Positions 35,419 to 44,087 of a stretch of 64,000 nt of DNA are shown piece after piece. The stretch's first letter is position 1. The number at the start of each line of letters is the position of its first letter. The position numbers and the translations under genes are program-made. The notes under the pieces were generated by a model. That model had not been told where the DNA came from. It did not search any database and saw only the letters and a program-made list of their open reading frames with translations. Source of the stretch: Caballeronia sp. TF1N1 (lineage in GTDB: Bacteria > Pseudomonadota > Gammaproteobacteria > Burkholderiales > Burkholderiaceae); contig NZ_CP084629.1 of assembly GCF_022878925.1 (NCBI RefSeq), forward strand, positions 682,001 through 746,000, written 5' to 3'.

Positions 35419-36678
35419 ATGCAAGTGCTCGATCTGCCAGCGCATGCTGGCTTGCGCGTCGACGGCGCGCGACTTTGGAACAGCCTGATGGAACTCGCGC
35501 GCATCGGCGCGACGCATAAAGGTGGCGTGTGTCGTCTGGCGCTAACCGAACTCGACAAGAAAGGGCGCGATCTCTTCGTCGCTTGGGCGAAGGGAGTTGG
35601 ATGTACGGTGCGCATCGATGCAATAGGAAACATCTTCGCGCGTCGTGCGGGCTTGCGTGACGACCTGCCTCCCGTTATGACCGGCAGTCATATCGACACA
35701 CAACCGACAGGCGGAAAGTTCGATGGCAACTATGGCGTACTCGCCGGCCTCGAAGTCCTGCGCACCTTGAACGACAACGATGTACGCACTGTCGCGCCGC
35801 TCGAAGTCGCGGTCTGGACCAATGAGGAAGGGTCGCGCTTCGTTCCAGTCATGATGGGTTCAGGCGTCTTTGCTGGCGCGTTCACACTCGATTACGCGCT
35901 GATGCAAAAGGATCGCGAAGGCATCTCCGTGCGCGATGCGCTCGCGTCGATCGGTTATGAGGGTGAACACGTCGCGGCGCATCGCGTCGGTGCTTATTTC
36001 GAAGCGCATATCGAGCAAGGGCCAGTGCTCGAAGCGAATGACAAAGTGATCGGCGTGGTGCAGGGAGCGCTCGGTCAACGATGGTACGACGTGACCATTG
36101 AGGGGATGGAGGCGCATGCAGGACCCACGCCGATGGAACTGCGCCGTGACGCGTTGCTCGTGGCAGCCGATCTTATCCGCGAGGTCAATCGCATTGCGAT
36201 CTCGCATGCTCCGCATGGACGCGGTACGGTCGGTTGGGTGGACGTACATCCGAATTCGCGCAATGTGATCCCGGGCCGTGTGAAGCTAACCGTCGACTTC
36301 CGCGCTGCCGACGACGCCACGCTCGATGAGATGGATGCCGCCCTGCGTGACATGTGCGCCAAGTCGTCGTTGCCTGTAGCGGTAGACGAAGTGGTCTACT
36401 TTGCACCGCAACCGTTCGATTCATCGCTGGTCGATTCGGTGCGTGACAGCGCCAATGCACTAGCTTATACGTCGATGGATGCGATAAGCGGCGCGGGTCA
36501 CGATGCGGTGTACCTTGCGCGCGTTGCGCCCGCTGCCATGATCTTCGTGCCGTGCAAGGATGGCATTAGCCACAATGAAATAGAGGATGCGCAGGCCGAT
36601 CATCTCGAAGCAGGCTGTAACGTGCTGCTTCAAGTCATGCTGCGTGCCGCAAATGCACCGGCTCAAGAAGGAGCGTAA
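35419..36678 (+). CDS. M20-family amidohydrolase (N-carbamoyl-amino-acid hydrolase / allantoate amidohydrolase type)
   Basis: 419 aa. Metal ligands and surroundings are clear: GSHIDTQPTGGKFDGNYG, VWTNEEGSRF, AHIEQGPVL, and SGAGHDAVYLAR near the C-terminus; the dimerisation domain has EAHAGPTPMELRRDAL. These mark the hydantoinase/carbamoylase branch, which releases free amino acids from N-carbamoyl compounds or opens ureido groups. It lies 49 bp after livF and 2 bp before the M81 gene, so it should act on the imported compound. No hydantoinase (cyclic amidase) gene is in the window. Confidence 0.88.
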   Translation: MQVLDLPAHAGLRVDGARLWNSLMELARIGATHKGGVCRLALTELDKKGRDLFVAWAKGVGCTVRIDAIGNIFARRAGLRDDLPPVMTGSHIDTQPTGGKFDGNYGVLAGLEVLRTLNDNDVRTVAPLEVAVWTNEEGSRFVPVMMGSGVFAGAFTLDYALMQKDREGISVRDALASIGYEGEHVAAHRVGAYFEAHIEQGPVLEANDKVIGVVQGALGQRWYDVTIEGMEAHAGPTPMELRRDALLVAADLIREVNRIAISHAPHGRGTVGWVDVHPNSRNVIPGRVKLTVDFRAADDATLDEMDAALRDMCAKSSLPVAVDEVVYFAPQPFDSSLVDSVRDSANALAYTSMDAISGAGHDAVYLARVAPAAMIFVPCKDGISHNEIEDAQADHLEAGCNVLLQVMLRAANAPAQEGA

Positions 36679-36680
36679 GC

Positions 36681-38168
36681 ATGAAAATTCTGATCGCCCG
36701 GATGAATCATGAGACCAATACTTTCTCGCCTGTGGCGACATCGCTCGAAGCATTCGGTCGCGACGGCCCTTGCTATAACGAAGCCGCATATCAGGAAAAC
36801 GCGGGTATGCGCACCGCGATGTCTGCTTTCATCGACGCCGCTGAAAGCGTAAAGGCGGAGATCGTCACGCCTATCTCCGCATCGGCGAATCCTAGCGGCC
36901 CGGTCGCCGCAGCAGCCTACGACGCGATATGCGCATCTATCGTCCAAGCCGCGCAAGGATGCGACGCAGTGATGCTCGACCTGCACGGCGCCATGGTTGC
37001 GGAAAATTCGCCGGACGGCGAAGGCGATTTGCTCGAACGTGTACGCAAGGCATTGCCGCACGCGCCCATTGCAGTCTCGCTCGATCTGCACGCGAACGTC
37101 ACGCAGAAGATCATCGACAATGCAAATGTGATCGTGAGTTTCAAGACCTATCCGCACGTGGATATGTATGAAAGCGGCGAGCACGCGGCCCGCCTGCTTT
37201 TCAATCTCATCGATGAAAAGGTGACCCCTGTCATCGCGTGGGCCCAACCGCCGCTCCTCACGCATACGTTGAGAAGCGCGACGGCAAGCGGTGCGATGAA
37301 GCGCGCCATCGAAGCGGCACGCGCAGCGGAGGGAGAGGAAGGAGTGCTCGCAGTCTCGGTGCTGTCGGGCTTTTCTCTCGCGGATATCGCGTCGCCTTGC
37401 ATTAGCGTAGTCGTGGTTGCAAATGGCGACATCGACAAAGCGCAAAAAGTCGCGAACCAGATCGCGCAGCAGATCTGGAATGAACGCGAGGCCTTCGTTT
37501 ATCGCAGCGCACCGCTTGCAGCATCTATCGCGGAAGGCGTGAAGCTGGCGCAAGAAGCCGACAAGCCCGTCTTGCTGCTCGATCACGGCGACAACTGCAT
37601 GTCGGGCGGCACGTGCGACACCACCGACGCATTCGAAGAAGCCCTTGTACAAGGGCTCGATGGCATCGTCGTCGGCCCGCTATGCGACCCGCAAGCAGTG
37701 GCAACGTTATTCGATGCTGGCATCGGCGCGACGGTCACAGTCGGCATAGGCAACAAGCTCCCGAGCGTCGCATCGCGCGGCAAGCCTCCGCTCGAGGTGA
37801 CAGGCGTGGTGCGTGCCCTGACAAGTGGCGAGTACATCATCAGCGGTCCGACTTATACCGGCCAGCGCGCTTATATGGGCCGCGCCGCCGTCATCGAGAC
37901 ACCGGCCGCGCGGATTCTTGTCACCGAACGCACGCATGAGCCTTGGGATCTCGGTGTATTCGAGAGCGTCGGTATCGATCCACGCGGCGCGCGCTTTCTT
38001 ATCCTCAAGTCGCGCATGTATTGCCGGCCGGTGTTCGTGCCGATTGCCGGTGGTCTGGTGGAGTGCGACAGCCGGGGCGTCACGAGCTCGGACTATGAGC
38101 TCTTCTCGTTCAGCAATCTCAAGCGGCCGGTTTATCCATTGGATTCGAACGCGACGTTCGACGCTTGA
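36681..38168 (+). CDS. M81-family metallopeptidase, MlrC-like
   Basis: 495 aa. RMNHETNTFSPVAT at the N-terminus, MLDLHGAMVAENSPDGEGD and VSLDLHANVTQKI give the His/Asp pattern of the M81 family, named for MlrC, which degrades linearised microcystin. The C-terminal domain (DFxx-type VTERTHEPWDLGVFESVGID, then GARFLILKSRMY) is also complete. Most M81 proteins in soil bacteria sit beside transporters and have no known substrate. Here the M20 carbamoylase and Liv-type importer suggest breakdown of an unusual amide or small peptide. Confidence 0.86.
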   Translation: MKILIARMNHETNTFSPVATSLEAFGRDGPCYNEAAYQENAGMRTAMSAFIDAAESVKAEIVTPISASANPSGPVAAAAYDAICASIVQAAQGCDAVMLDLHGAMVAENSPDGEGDLLERVRKALPHAPIAVSLDLHANVTQKIIDNANVIVSFKTYPHVDMYESGEHAARLLFNLIDEKVTPVIAWAQPPLLTHTLRSATASGAMKRAIEAARAAEGEEGVLAVSVLSGFSLADIASPCISVVVVANGDIDKAQKVANQIAQQIWNEREAFVYRSAPLAASIAEGVKLAQEADKPVLLLDHGDNCMSGGTCDTTDAFEEALVQGLDGIVVGPLCDPQAVATLFDAGIGATVTVGIGNKLPSVASRGKPPLEVTGVVRALTSGEYIISGPTYTGQRAYMGRAAVIETPAARILVTERTHEPWDLGVFESVGIDPRGARFLILKSRMYCRPVFVPIAGGLVECDSRGVTSSDYELFSFSNLKRPVYPLDSNATFDA

Positions 38169-38171
38169 GCG

Positions 38172-39023
38172 TCATTTCACGAGATTGAGCCGCTTGGTGA
38201 CGATGGTTCCCGTCTTGCGATCGATGAGCCAGACGGCGTCGACGCGACCATGCAGCGTGGATGTCCTACGCGTGATGTCGGTCGGCTCTTCATCCGTGGG
38301 GTCGTTATGTTCGACGCGGTCGATGAGATATGGCGGCTCTAGCGTGCAGATCAGCAGAATCGCAAAGTCGCCGTCGCCGTGCGTCTTATCGAAATCGGCC
38401 AGGATTGCACCGCCGCGCACGTTCGTTCTTGCGCGGCCTTCAACGCCAAGCTGTATCACGTCGAAAGTCTGGACGAAGCCTTTAGCCTTGGCCTCGGGCG
38501 CCACGACCAGTTTGCGACCGCTCTGGCCCTTCACCGTCTCCTTGAGCAGGATGGCGTCCGGTTGCGTGGGCGCGGCAAGGGAGACGTTCACACTAAGCAG
38601 CTTCTTTTTCGTCTGGTATCGGACGCCGTAAGACGCTGGAATAACGAATGCAAAAGTGGGATCGGCTTGCGCATTTGCCTGTGCTTGCGCCGCTGTCTGC
38701 GTCGCGGATGCGGATGCGGATGCGGATTGCGTGGACTTGCGCAAGCGTTGCAGCGGACGGTCCAGAAAGCCGCGCAGGCGGCTAGTAATGGAAGGCGGCT
38801 GGCTGGGCGACGGCTTGCCGCTAAGCGCGTCTCTGACGTGTTGAGGATCGTCGCCGGTGAAGTCGGCAGGGAGCGCGTCCGCCGACAAAATGCCCGCGCC
38901 GCTCGCAACGCCTGCATCGGCCGAAGCACTCCACGCGCAAGGTGCATGCAAAATAATGAATACACTTAGCAGCATGCCAGCCGCGCCGATAGCCGTCTTA
39001 CTCTTTCTCTTCGATAAAAGCAC
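38172..39023 (-). CDS. Exported protein of unknown function with a Ser-Ala repeat linker
   Basis: 283 aa. An N-terminal hydrophobic signal (GAAGMLLSVFIILHAPCAWS) is followed by a polar region, a low-complexity linker of Ser-Ala then Gln-Ala pairs (~residues 98-118) and a C-terminal domain beginning TFAFVIPASYGVRYQTKKKL. I do not recognise the family. The Ser-Ala part is encoded by four perfect tandem hexamers (38704-38727), so its length may vary between strains. It is convergent with the M81 gene with only 3 bp between stops. Confidence 0.7.
   Translation of the reverse strand: MLLSKRKSKTAIGAAGMLLSVFIILHAPCAWSASADAGVASGAGILSADALPADFTGDDPQHVRDALSGKPSPSQPPSITSRLRGFLDRPLQRLRKSTQSASASASATQTAAQAQANAQADPTFAFVIPASYGVRYQTKKKLLSVNVSLAAPTQPDAILLKETVKGQSGRKLVVAPEAKAKGFVQTFDVIQLGVEGRARTNVRGGAILADFDKTHGDGDFAILLICTLEPPYLIDRVEHNDPTDEEPTDITRRTSTLHGRVDAVWLIDRKTGTIVTKRLNLVK
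38704..38727. repeat. Tandem hexanucleotide repeat, GCGGAT x4
   Basis: Four exact copies of GCGGAT inside the unknown exported gene. Because the unit is six bases, gain or loss of a unit keeps the frame and changes the Ser-Ala linker. Confidence 0.75.
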
Positions 39024-39090
39024 TTCGCTTCCTCTGGCGCACGCGCTGAGTCTGATGAAGCGGCTATCTTAAAATAAAAGCCGCGCAGCT

Positions 39091-40410
39091 TCACATTCGC
39101 GCGGCCGCCGCATGCTCCCGCTCGCTCTTCGCCTTGCGGCTCAACATTAGCGTGATGACCGCCGACATGGCGAGCGTCGCGCCCACGACGTACAGGCCCG
39201 CGGCATAGCTACCGGTTGAATTCTTTAGCCAGCCGATGGCGAACGGTCCCACGAAGCCACCCAGGTTGCCGATGGAGTTGATCATCGCAATGCCTGCCGC
39301 CGCGCCTGCACCGGAGAGGAACATGCTTGGCATGGCCCAGAGCGGAGCCTTGGCGGCGCTGATGCCCACGTTGACAACGATGAGCGCGAGTACGATAAAG
39401 AGCGCCGTCGTCGCCTGACCTGCAAAGAAGAAGCCGACGCAAGCCAGCGCACACGGAATGACCACGTGCCACGTGCGTTCCTGCATGCGGTCCGAATGCC
39501 GGGCCCACAAGATCATCGCAATGACGGCGATCACGCTCGGAATGCCGTTGATGAGCCCCGTCTCCAGCGCGCTGAAACCGTACTGACGGATGATGAGCGG
39601 CGCCCACAATCCGAGCGTATAAAGACCCGCCGACGTGCCGAAATAAATGAGCGCTAGCGCCAGCACACGCGGATCGCGTAATGCATTCAAAGCGCCTTCC
39701 GTATGCCCCGCATTCGCTTGCTTCGCGTCGGCTTCGCTTTTCAGCCTTGCAATGAGCCATTCGCGCTCTTCGCTCGCGAGCCAATGTGCCTGGGCGGGCG
39801 TGTCGGTCAGGTACCTGAGGACGACGAAGCCGAGCACGATGGCCGGAATCGCTTCGATGATGTAGAGCAACTGCCAGTCTGCGAGCCCGAAGATCGGCGG
39901 CATCTGCATGATCGCGCCAGACAACGGCGAGCCGATGGCGGTCGAGATCGGCGCGGCTGCCATAAACCATGCGGCGGCCACGGCGCGCTGCTTGGCCGGA
40001 AACCAGAGGCTGAGATAAAGAATCACGCCGGGGAAGAATCCGGCCTCCGCGACGCCGAGCAGGAAGCGCAGGAGGTAGAAGCTCGTCGGACCTGCCACGA
40101 ATGCGGATGCAACGGAGACTATGCCCCACGTGACCATCACGCGTGCAATCCAGATGCGCGCGCCGACTTTATGCAAAATTAGATTCGACGGAACTTCGAA
40201 CAGAAAGTAGCCGATGAAAAACAATCCGCCGCCCAGTCCGAAGGCGGTGGGCGAGAGGCCGATGGCCTTGTTCATCGTCATGGCGGCAAAACCGACGTTG
40301 ACGCGGTCGAGAAAGCTGATGAAGTAAAGCAGCATGACGAACGGAATGATGCGTAATGCCAGCTTGCGATTGACGCGGGCTTCCACGCCGGACTCGGATG
40401 GGGTATGCAT
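39091..40410 (-). CDS. MFS transporter, ACS family (tartrate carrier TtuB-like)
   Basis: 439 aa, 12 hydrophobic segments. FVMLLYFISFLDRVNVGFAA, the following EVPSNLILHKVGARIWIARV and GVAEAGFFPGVILYLSLWFP are typical of the ACS tartrate/phthalate carriers. It lies downstream of tartrate dehydrogenase on the same strand, separated by 155 bp that hold two hairpins and a motif. Together with the dehydrogenase it most likely imports tartrate or D-malate. Confidence 0.85.
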   Translation of the reverse strand: MHTPSESGVEARVNRKLALRIIPFVMLLYFISFLDRVNVGFAAMTMNKAIGLSPTAFGLGGGLFFIGYFLFEVPSNLILHKVGARIWIARVMVTWGIVSVASAFVAGPTSFYLLRFLLGVAEAGFFPGVILYLSLWFPAKQRAVAAAWFMAAAPISTAIGSPLSGAIMQMPPIFGLADWQLLYIIEAIPAIVLGFVVLRYLTDTPAQAHWLASEEREWLIARLKSEADAKQANAGHTEGALNALRDPRVLALALIYFGTSAGLYTLGLWAPLIIRQYGFSALETGLINGIPSVIAVIAMILWARHSDRMQERTWHVVIPCALACVGFFFAGQATTALFIVLALIVVNVGISAAKAPLWAMPSMFLSGAGAAAGIAMINSIGNLGGFVGPFAIGWLKNSTGSYAAGLYVVGATLAMSAVITLMLSRKAKSEREHAAAARM

Positions 40411-40493
40411 GTGTCTCCTCCTTGGGAGGCGAGCGGTGCTCTTCTAAGGAACGGTGCGGAAAGACTCAGGCGTTAGGCGCGAGCGTCCTGTTG

Positions 40494-40542
40494 CCGCGAT
40501 GTGCGTTGCATCGCGGTCAAGCGCCCCGGCACGCGGCCGGGG
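40494..40542. other. Two adjacent stem-loops between the dehydrogenase and carrier genes
   Basis: CCGCGATG with CATCGCGG (40494-40501/40509-40516, 7-base loop) and CCCCGGC with GCCGGGG (40524-40530/40536-40542, 5-base loop) are both perfect. No T-run follows on the minus strand, so they are more likely processing, stability or partial termination elements than a simple terminator. Confidence 0.5.
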
Positions 40543-40547
40543 TCCAT

Positions 40548-40562
40548 CGCATACAAAATGCG
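40548..40562. promoter_or_regulatory. CGCATACAAAATGCG inverted motif
   Basis: Perfect 5-bp arms (CGCAT/ATGCG) around ACAAA. On the minus strand it reads CGCATTTTGTATGCG, a version of the recurrent intergenic motif, just after the dehydrogenase stop and upstream of the carrier gene. Confidence 0.45.
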
Positions 40563-40565
40563 GAT

Positions 40566-41651
40566 TCAGGCGGCTGCGGCTTCCACGCGTTCGACAAACG
40601 CGCACACGGCAGCCGTCACTTGCGCTGTCGTCGCCTTGCCGCCGAGATCGCCGGTATGCAGCGATTCATCGGCTGTCACGGCTTCGACGGCATCCATCAC
40701 ACGCTTGGCGGCTTCCGTTTCGCCCAGGTGTTCGAGCAACATGACGAGCGACCAGAACGTGCCGATCGGGTTGGCAAGCCCCTTGCCCATGATGTCGAAA
40801 GCGGAACCGTGGATCGGCTCGAACATCGACGGATAACGGCGTTCCGGGTCGATGTTGCCGGTCGGCGCAATGCCGAGGCTGCCCGCGAGCGCGGCGGCCA
40901 GGTCGCTCAGGATGTCGGCATGCAGATTGGTCGCGACGATCGTATCGAGCGTGGCGGGACGGTTGACCATGCGCGCGGTGGCGGCATCGACCAGTTCCTT
41001 GTCCCACTTCACGTCCGGGAATTCTTTTGAAATCTGCAGCGCGATTTCGTCCCACATCACCATGGCATGGCGCTGCGCATTGCTCTTGGTGATGACCGTA
41101 AGCAGTTTGCGCGGACGCGACTGCGCGAGTTTGAATGCAAAACGCATAATGCGTTCGACACCGGCACGCGTGAGGATGGAGACGTCGGTTGCCGCCTCGA
41201 TCGGATGACCCTGATGCACGCGGCCACCCACACCCGCATATTCGCCCTCGGAGTTCTCGCGCACGATCACCCAATTGAGGTCCTCGGGCTTGCAACGCTT
41301 GAGCGGCCCGTCAATGCCGGGAAGAATGCGCGTCGGGCGCACGTTGGCGTATTGATCGAAGCCCTGGCAGATCTTCAGGCGCAGGCCCCACAGCGTGATG
41401 TGATCGGGCACGCCGGGGTCGCCTGCCGAACCGAAGAGAATTGCGTCCTTGTCGCGGATGGCATCGAGGCCATCGGCGGGCATCATCGAACCGTGCTGAC
41501 GGTAATAGTCCGCGCCCCAGTCGAAACTCTCGAATTCGAATGCAAAATTACGCGACGTCTTGGCAAGCGCTTCGAGCACTTGCTGGCCAGCGGGGATGAC
41601 TTCCTTGCCGATGCCGTCGCCGGGGATGGTTGCGATGCGATAAGTTTTCAT
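40566..41651 (-). CDS. ttuC: Tartrate dehydrogenase/decarboxylase or D-malate dehydrogenase
   Basis: 361 aa, the isocitrate/isopropylmalate dehydrogenase fold. IATIPGDGIGKEV, the TtuC-type segment ILFGSAGDPGVPDHITLWGL, WVIVRENSEGEYAGVGGRVH and AGSLGIAPTGNIDP are characteristic of the tartrate/D-malate branch rather than LeuB. It would convert tartrate to oxaloglycolate or glycerate, or D-malate to pyruvate, with NAD, Mn and K. It is divergent from a LysR regulator, 108 bp away, and followed by a carrier, the usual dmlA/ttuC layout. Confidence 0.9.
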   Translation of the reverse strand: MKTYRIATIPGDGIGKEVIPAGQQVLEALAKTSRNFAFEFESFDWGADYYRQHGSMMPADGLDAIRDKDAILFGSAGDPGVPDHITLWGLRLKICQGFDQYANVRPTRILPGIDGPLKRCKPEDLNWVIVRENSEGEYAGVGGRVHQGHPIEAATDVSILTRAGVERIMRFAFKLAQSRPRKLLTVITKSNAQRHAMVMWDEIALQISKEFPDVKWDKELVDAATARMVNRPATLDTIVATNLHADILSDLAAALAGSLGIAPTGNIDPERRYPSMFEPIHGSAFDIMGKGLANPIGTFWSLVMLLEHLGETEAAKRVMDAVEAVTADESLHTGDLGGKATTAQVTAAVCAFVERVEAAAA

Positions 41652-41721
41652 GTCTCCGTTCCTCGATGTGGGTGTGTGAGCTCACTCTACCCAACTTAAG
41701 GATAAGAAACCGGTGCTAAAC

Positions 41722-41742
41722 TCAAAGCATCTTTAACTTTGA
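41722..41742. promoter_or_regulatory. TCAAAG-N9-CTTTGA inverted repeat, likely LysR site
   Basis: Perfect 6-bp arms 17 bp before the LysR ATG, in the 108-bp divergent region. It fits a LysR-type autoregulatory and activator box. Confidence 0.55.
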
Positions 41743-41759
41743 TTCACAAGTGAGGGCGC

Positions 41760-42680
41760 ATGGCCGAGACCGTTCAGCCGGCCGATCTGAGCTTTTTCTC
41801 GACGCTCGCGACATCGGGCAGCCTGAGCGCAGCGGCGCGGGAACTGGGCCTCACGGCAGCGGCAGTAAGCAAGCGCCTGACACAAATGGAGGCGCGGGCA
41901 GGCGTGCCACTCGTCAATCGCACGACGCGCCGCATGATGCTCACGCCCGAGGGCGAGCTTTATCTGGAGCGCGCGCGGCGCATTCTCGACGAAATCGACG
42001 AACTTGCGGAGCTGCTTGGCAGCGCGAAGAAGAGTCCAAAGGGCCTGCTTCGCGTGAATGCGACGCTCGGCTTCGGGCGCAGTCATGTGGCGCCCGCCAT
42101 TTCTCGATTCGTTGCGCGGCACCGCCAAGTGTCGGTGCAATTGCAGTTGTCGGTCGCGCCGCCGCCGCTCACCGACGACACGTTCGATGTTTGCATTCGC
42201 TTTGGCGAGCCACCGGATACGCGTGTGGTCGCGCGGCGTCTCGCGTCGAATCGTCGGCTGCTATGCGCGGCGCCGGGCTATGTCGCCACGCACGGTTTGC
42301 CTGCGACGCCGCACGATCTCACGCGGCATAACTGCATCGGCATCCGGCAGGGCGACGAAGCGTACGGCGTTTGGCGGCTGACGAGCGGGCGGGGTGCTGC
42401 GCAGAAGACGGAGGCGGTGCGCATCAAGGGCAATCTCACGACCAACGATGGCGAAATCGCCGTCAAATGGGCGCTCGAAGGACACGGCATTCTGATGCGA
42501 GCTGAATGGGACATTGCAGACTATCTGGCGGATGGCCGGCTCGTCGCCGTATTGCCCGATTACGAGACGCCCAATGCGGACATCTACGCCGTGTACTCCG
42601 GACGGCATCAGATGTCCGCGCGCATAAGGGCTTTCGTCGATTTCATTGCGCTCGATCTCAAGCATGCGCGCGGCACTTGA
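41760..42680 (+). CDS. LysR-family regulator (DmlR-like)
   Basis: 306 aa. The N-terminal helix-turn-helix is typical (LSFFSTLATSGSLSAAAREL, AAAVSKRLTQMEARAGVPLV), followed by a periplasmic-binding-like sensor domain. Divergent from tartrate dehydrogenase, as in dmlR-dmlA. It probably activates the dehydrogenase and carrier genes in the presence of tartrate or malate. Confidence 0.88.
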   Translation: MAETVQPADLSFFSTLATSGSLSAAARELGLTAAAVSKRLTQMEARAGVPLVNRTTRRMMLTPEGELYLERARRILDEIDELAELLGSAKKSPKGLLRVNATLGFGRSHVAPAISRFVARHRQVSVQLQLSVAPPPLTDDTFDVCIRFGEPPDTRVVARRLASNRRLLCAAPGYVATHGLPATPHDLTRHNCIGIRQGDEAYGVWRLTSGRGAAQKTEAVRIKGNLTTNDGEIAVKWALEGHGILMRAEWDIADYLADGRLVAVLPDYETPNADIYAVYSGRHQMSARIRAFVDFIALDLKHARGT

Positions 42681-42706
42681 ACTTCCGACTATGCGTTAAA
42701 GGCATG

Positions 42707-42738
42707 GCATTTTGTAGTCGGCATACCGCATGCAAAAT
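42707..42738. promoter_or_regulatory. Paired inverted motif GCATTTTGTA ... GCATGCAAAAT
   Basis: GCATTTTGTA (42707-42716) and GCATGCAAAAT (42728-42738) face each other with an 11-bp gap, upstream of the ABC exporter operon. This is the only place where two oppositely oriented copies of the recurrent motif are this close. Confidence 0.45.
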
Positions 42739-42877
42739 TCCATCGACCCAGTAAAGGCAATGAAAGCGGGCGGCCTGCGGGCGCTATACTGGTTGCCTGT
42801 CCATTGCATGACGACCCACGACCGGATAGCCGTCCTCAAGCGGCTCCAAGGTCACCCGCGGCGCGACTCCAGACAAA

Positions 42878-44086
42878 TTGGCCGAACACGATTTAGACAA
42901 ACTCAAGATCGACCGCAGTCCCGCTGCCGTCGTCCCGCGACGCAGGCGTCCGTGGCTTCGCCATGTGCTCGTCGCTGCGATCATTCTCGTACTCGTGGGC
43001 CTCGGCTTGCGCTTTGCCGGGCTGCAAACGGTGGAGACCGCTACGGTCACGTCGGTTTATCCATCGCAAAGCTATACGCTTCTCAACGCGACCGGCTACG
43101 TCGTGCCGCAACGCAAGGCGGCGGTCGCATCGAAGGGACAGGGCCGCGTGGAATGGCTTGGTGTACTCGAGGGTACGCCTGTAAAGGAAGGCCAGGTGAT
43201 TGCGCGGCTCGAACGCGATGATGTGTCCGCTTCGCTTGCACAAGCCGAGGCGCAAGTTAAAGTCGCTCAAGCCAACCTCGAGTTGCAACGCGCCGAGTTG
43301 AGGGACGCAGAGATCAGTCTCAAGCGCTCCGATATCCTCGCTCCCCAAGGCGCGATTCCCGCGTCTCAGCACGACAGCGACCGCGCCCGCTTCGACAAGG
43401 CCAAGGCAGCCGTGAATAGCGACGCAGCCACGATCGTGTCGGCGCAAGCCAATGCGCTCGCGGCGCGCGTAGCCGTCGACCAGACCATCATTCGTGCGCC
43501 TTTCGATGGCGTCGTGCTCGAAAAGCATGCGAACGTGGGCGATAACATCACGCCGTTCTCGTCGGCATCGGACAGCAAGGGTGCGGTCGTGACGATTGCG
43601 GACATGAAGACGCTCGAAGTCGAGGCGGATGTCGCGGAGTCGAACATCGGCAAGATCATGGTCGATCAACCATGCGAAATGCAGCTCGACGCGCTGCCCG
43701 ATGTTCGCTTCTCGGGACGTGTATCGCGCATCGTGCCAACGGTCGACCGTTCGAAGGCCACGGTCCTCGTGAAAGTGCGCTTCGTCGAACACGATCCACG
43801 CGTGCTGCCCGACATGAGCGCGAAGGTCGCGTTCCTTTCGAAGCCCGTACCGCCTGAACAGAAGAAGGCGCTGGTGGCCGTTCAGCCCGCAGCAGTGGTC
43901 ACGCGCGATGGCAAGCAGGTCGTGTTCATCGTCGAGAACGACAAGGCGCTTCAGAGGCCCGTGACAACGGGTGAACATATCGGCGACCTGCTCGCGGTGC
44001 AAGGCGTCAAGCCAGGCGATACGCTGGTACTCGCGCCAAACGACAAGATCAAAGACGGCACCAGCGTTACGCTGGCGAAGAAGTAA
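42878..44086 (+). CDS. HlyD/MacA-type periplasmic adaptor of an ABC exporter
   Basis: 402 aa if begun at TTG 42878; the frame is open back to a stop at 42827 with no ATG or GTG, and no clear ribosome site precedes the TTG, so the start is uncertain. A transmembrane helix (HVLVAAIILVLVGLGLRFAG) is followed by lipoyl halves (VASKGQGRVEWLGVLEGTPV; IIRAPFDGVVLEKHANVGDN), a Gln/Ala-rich helical hairpin and a beta-barrel domain. It links the ABC exporter to an outer-membrane factor; no such factor is in this operon. One base separates its stop from the ATPase GTG. Confidence 0.83.
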   Translation: MAEHDLDKLKIDRSPAAVVPRRRRPWLRHVLVAAIILVLVGLGLRFAGLQTVETATVTSVYPSQSYTLLNATGYVVPQRKAAVASKGQGRVEWLGVLEGTPVKEGQVIARLERDDVSASLAQAEAQVKVAQANLELQRAELRDAEISLKRSDILAPQGAIPASQHDSDRARFDKAKAAVNSDAATIVSAQANALAARVAVDQTIIRAPFDGVVLEKHANVGDNITPFSSASDSKGAVVTIADMKTLEVEADVAESNIGKIMVDQPCEMQLDALPDVRFSGRVSRIVPTVDRSKATVLVKVRFVEHDPRVLPDMSAKVAFLSKPVPPEQKKALVAVQPAAVVTRDGKQVVFIVENDKALQRPVTTGEHIGDLLAVQGVKPGDTLVLAPNDKIKDGTSVTLAKK

Positions 44087-44087
44087 C

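Noticed and set aside
42730..43221. 163-codon plus-strand frame starting in the intergenic region before the adaptor
   Set aside because: It overlaps the adaptor in another frame and becomes an Arg-rich shadow; kept only as a hint that the adaptor start is unclear.
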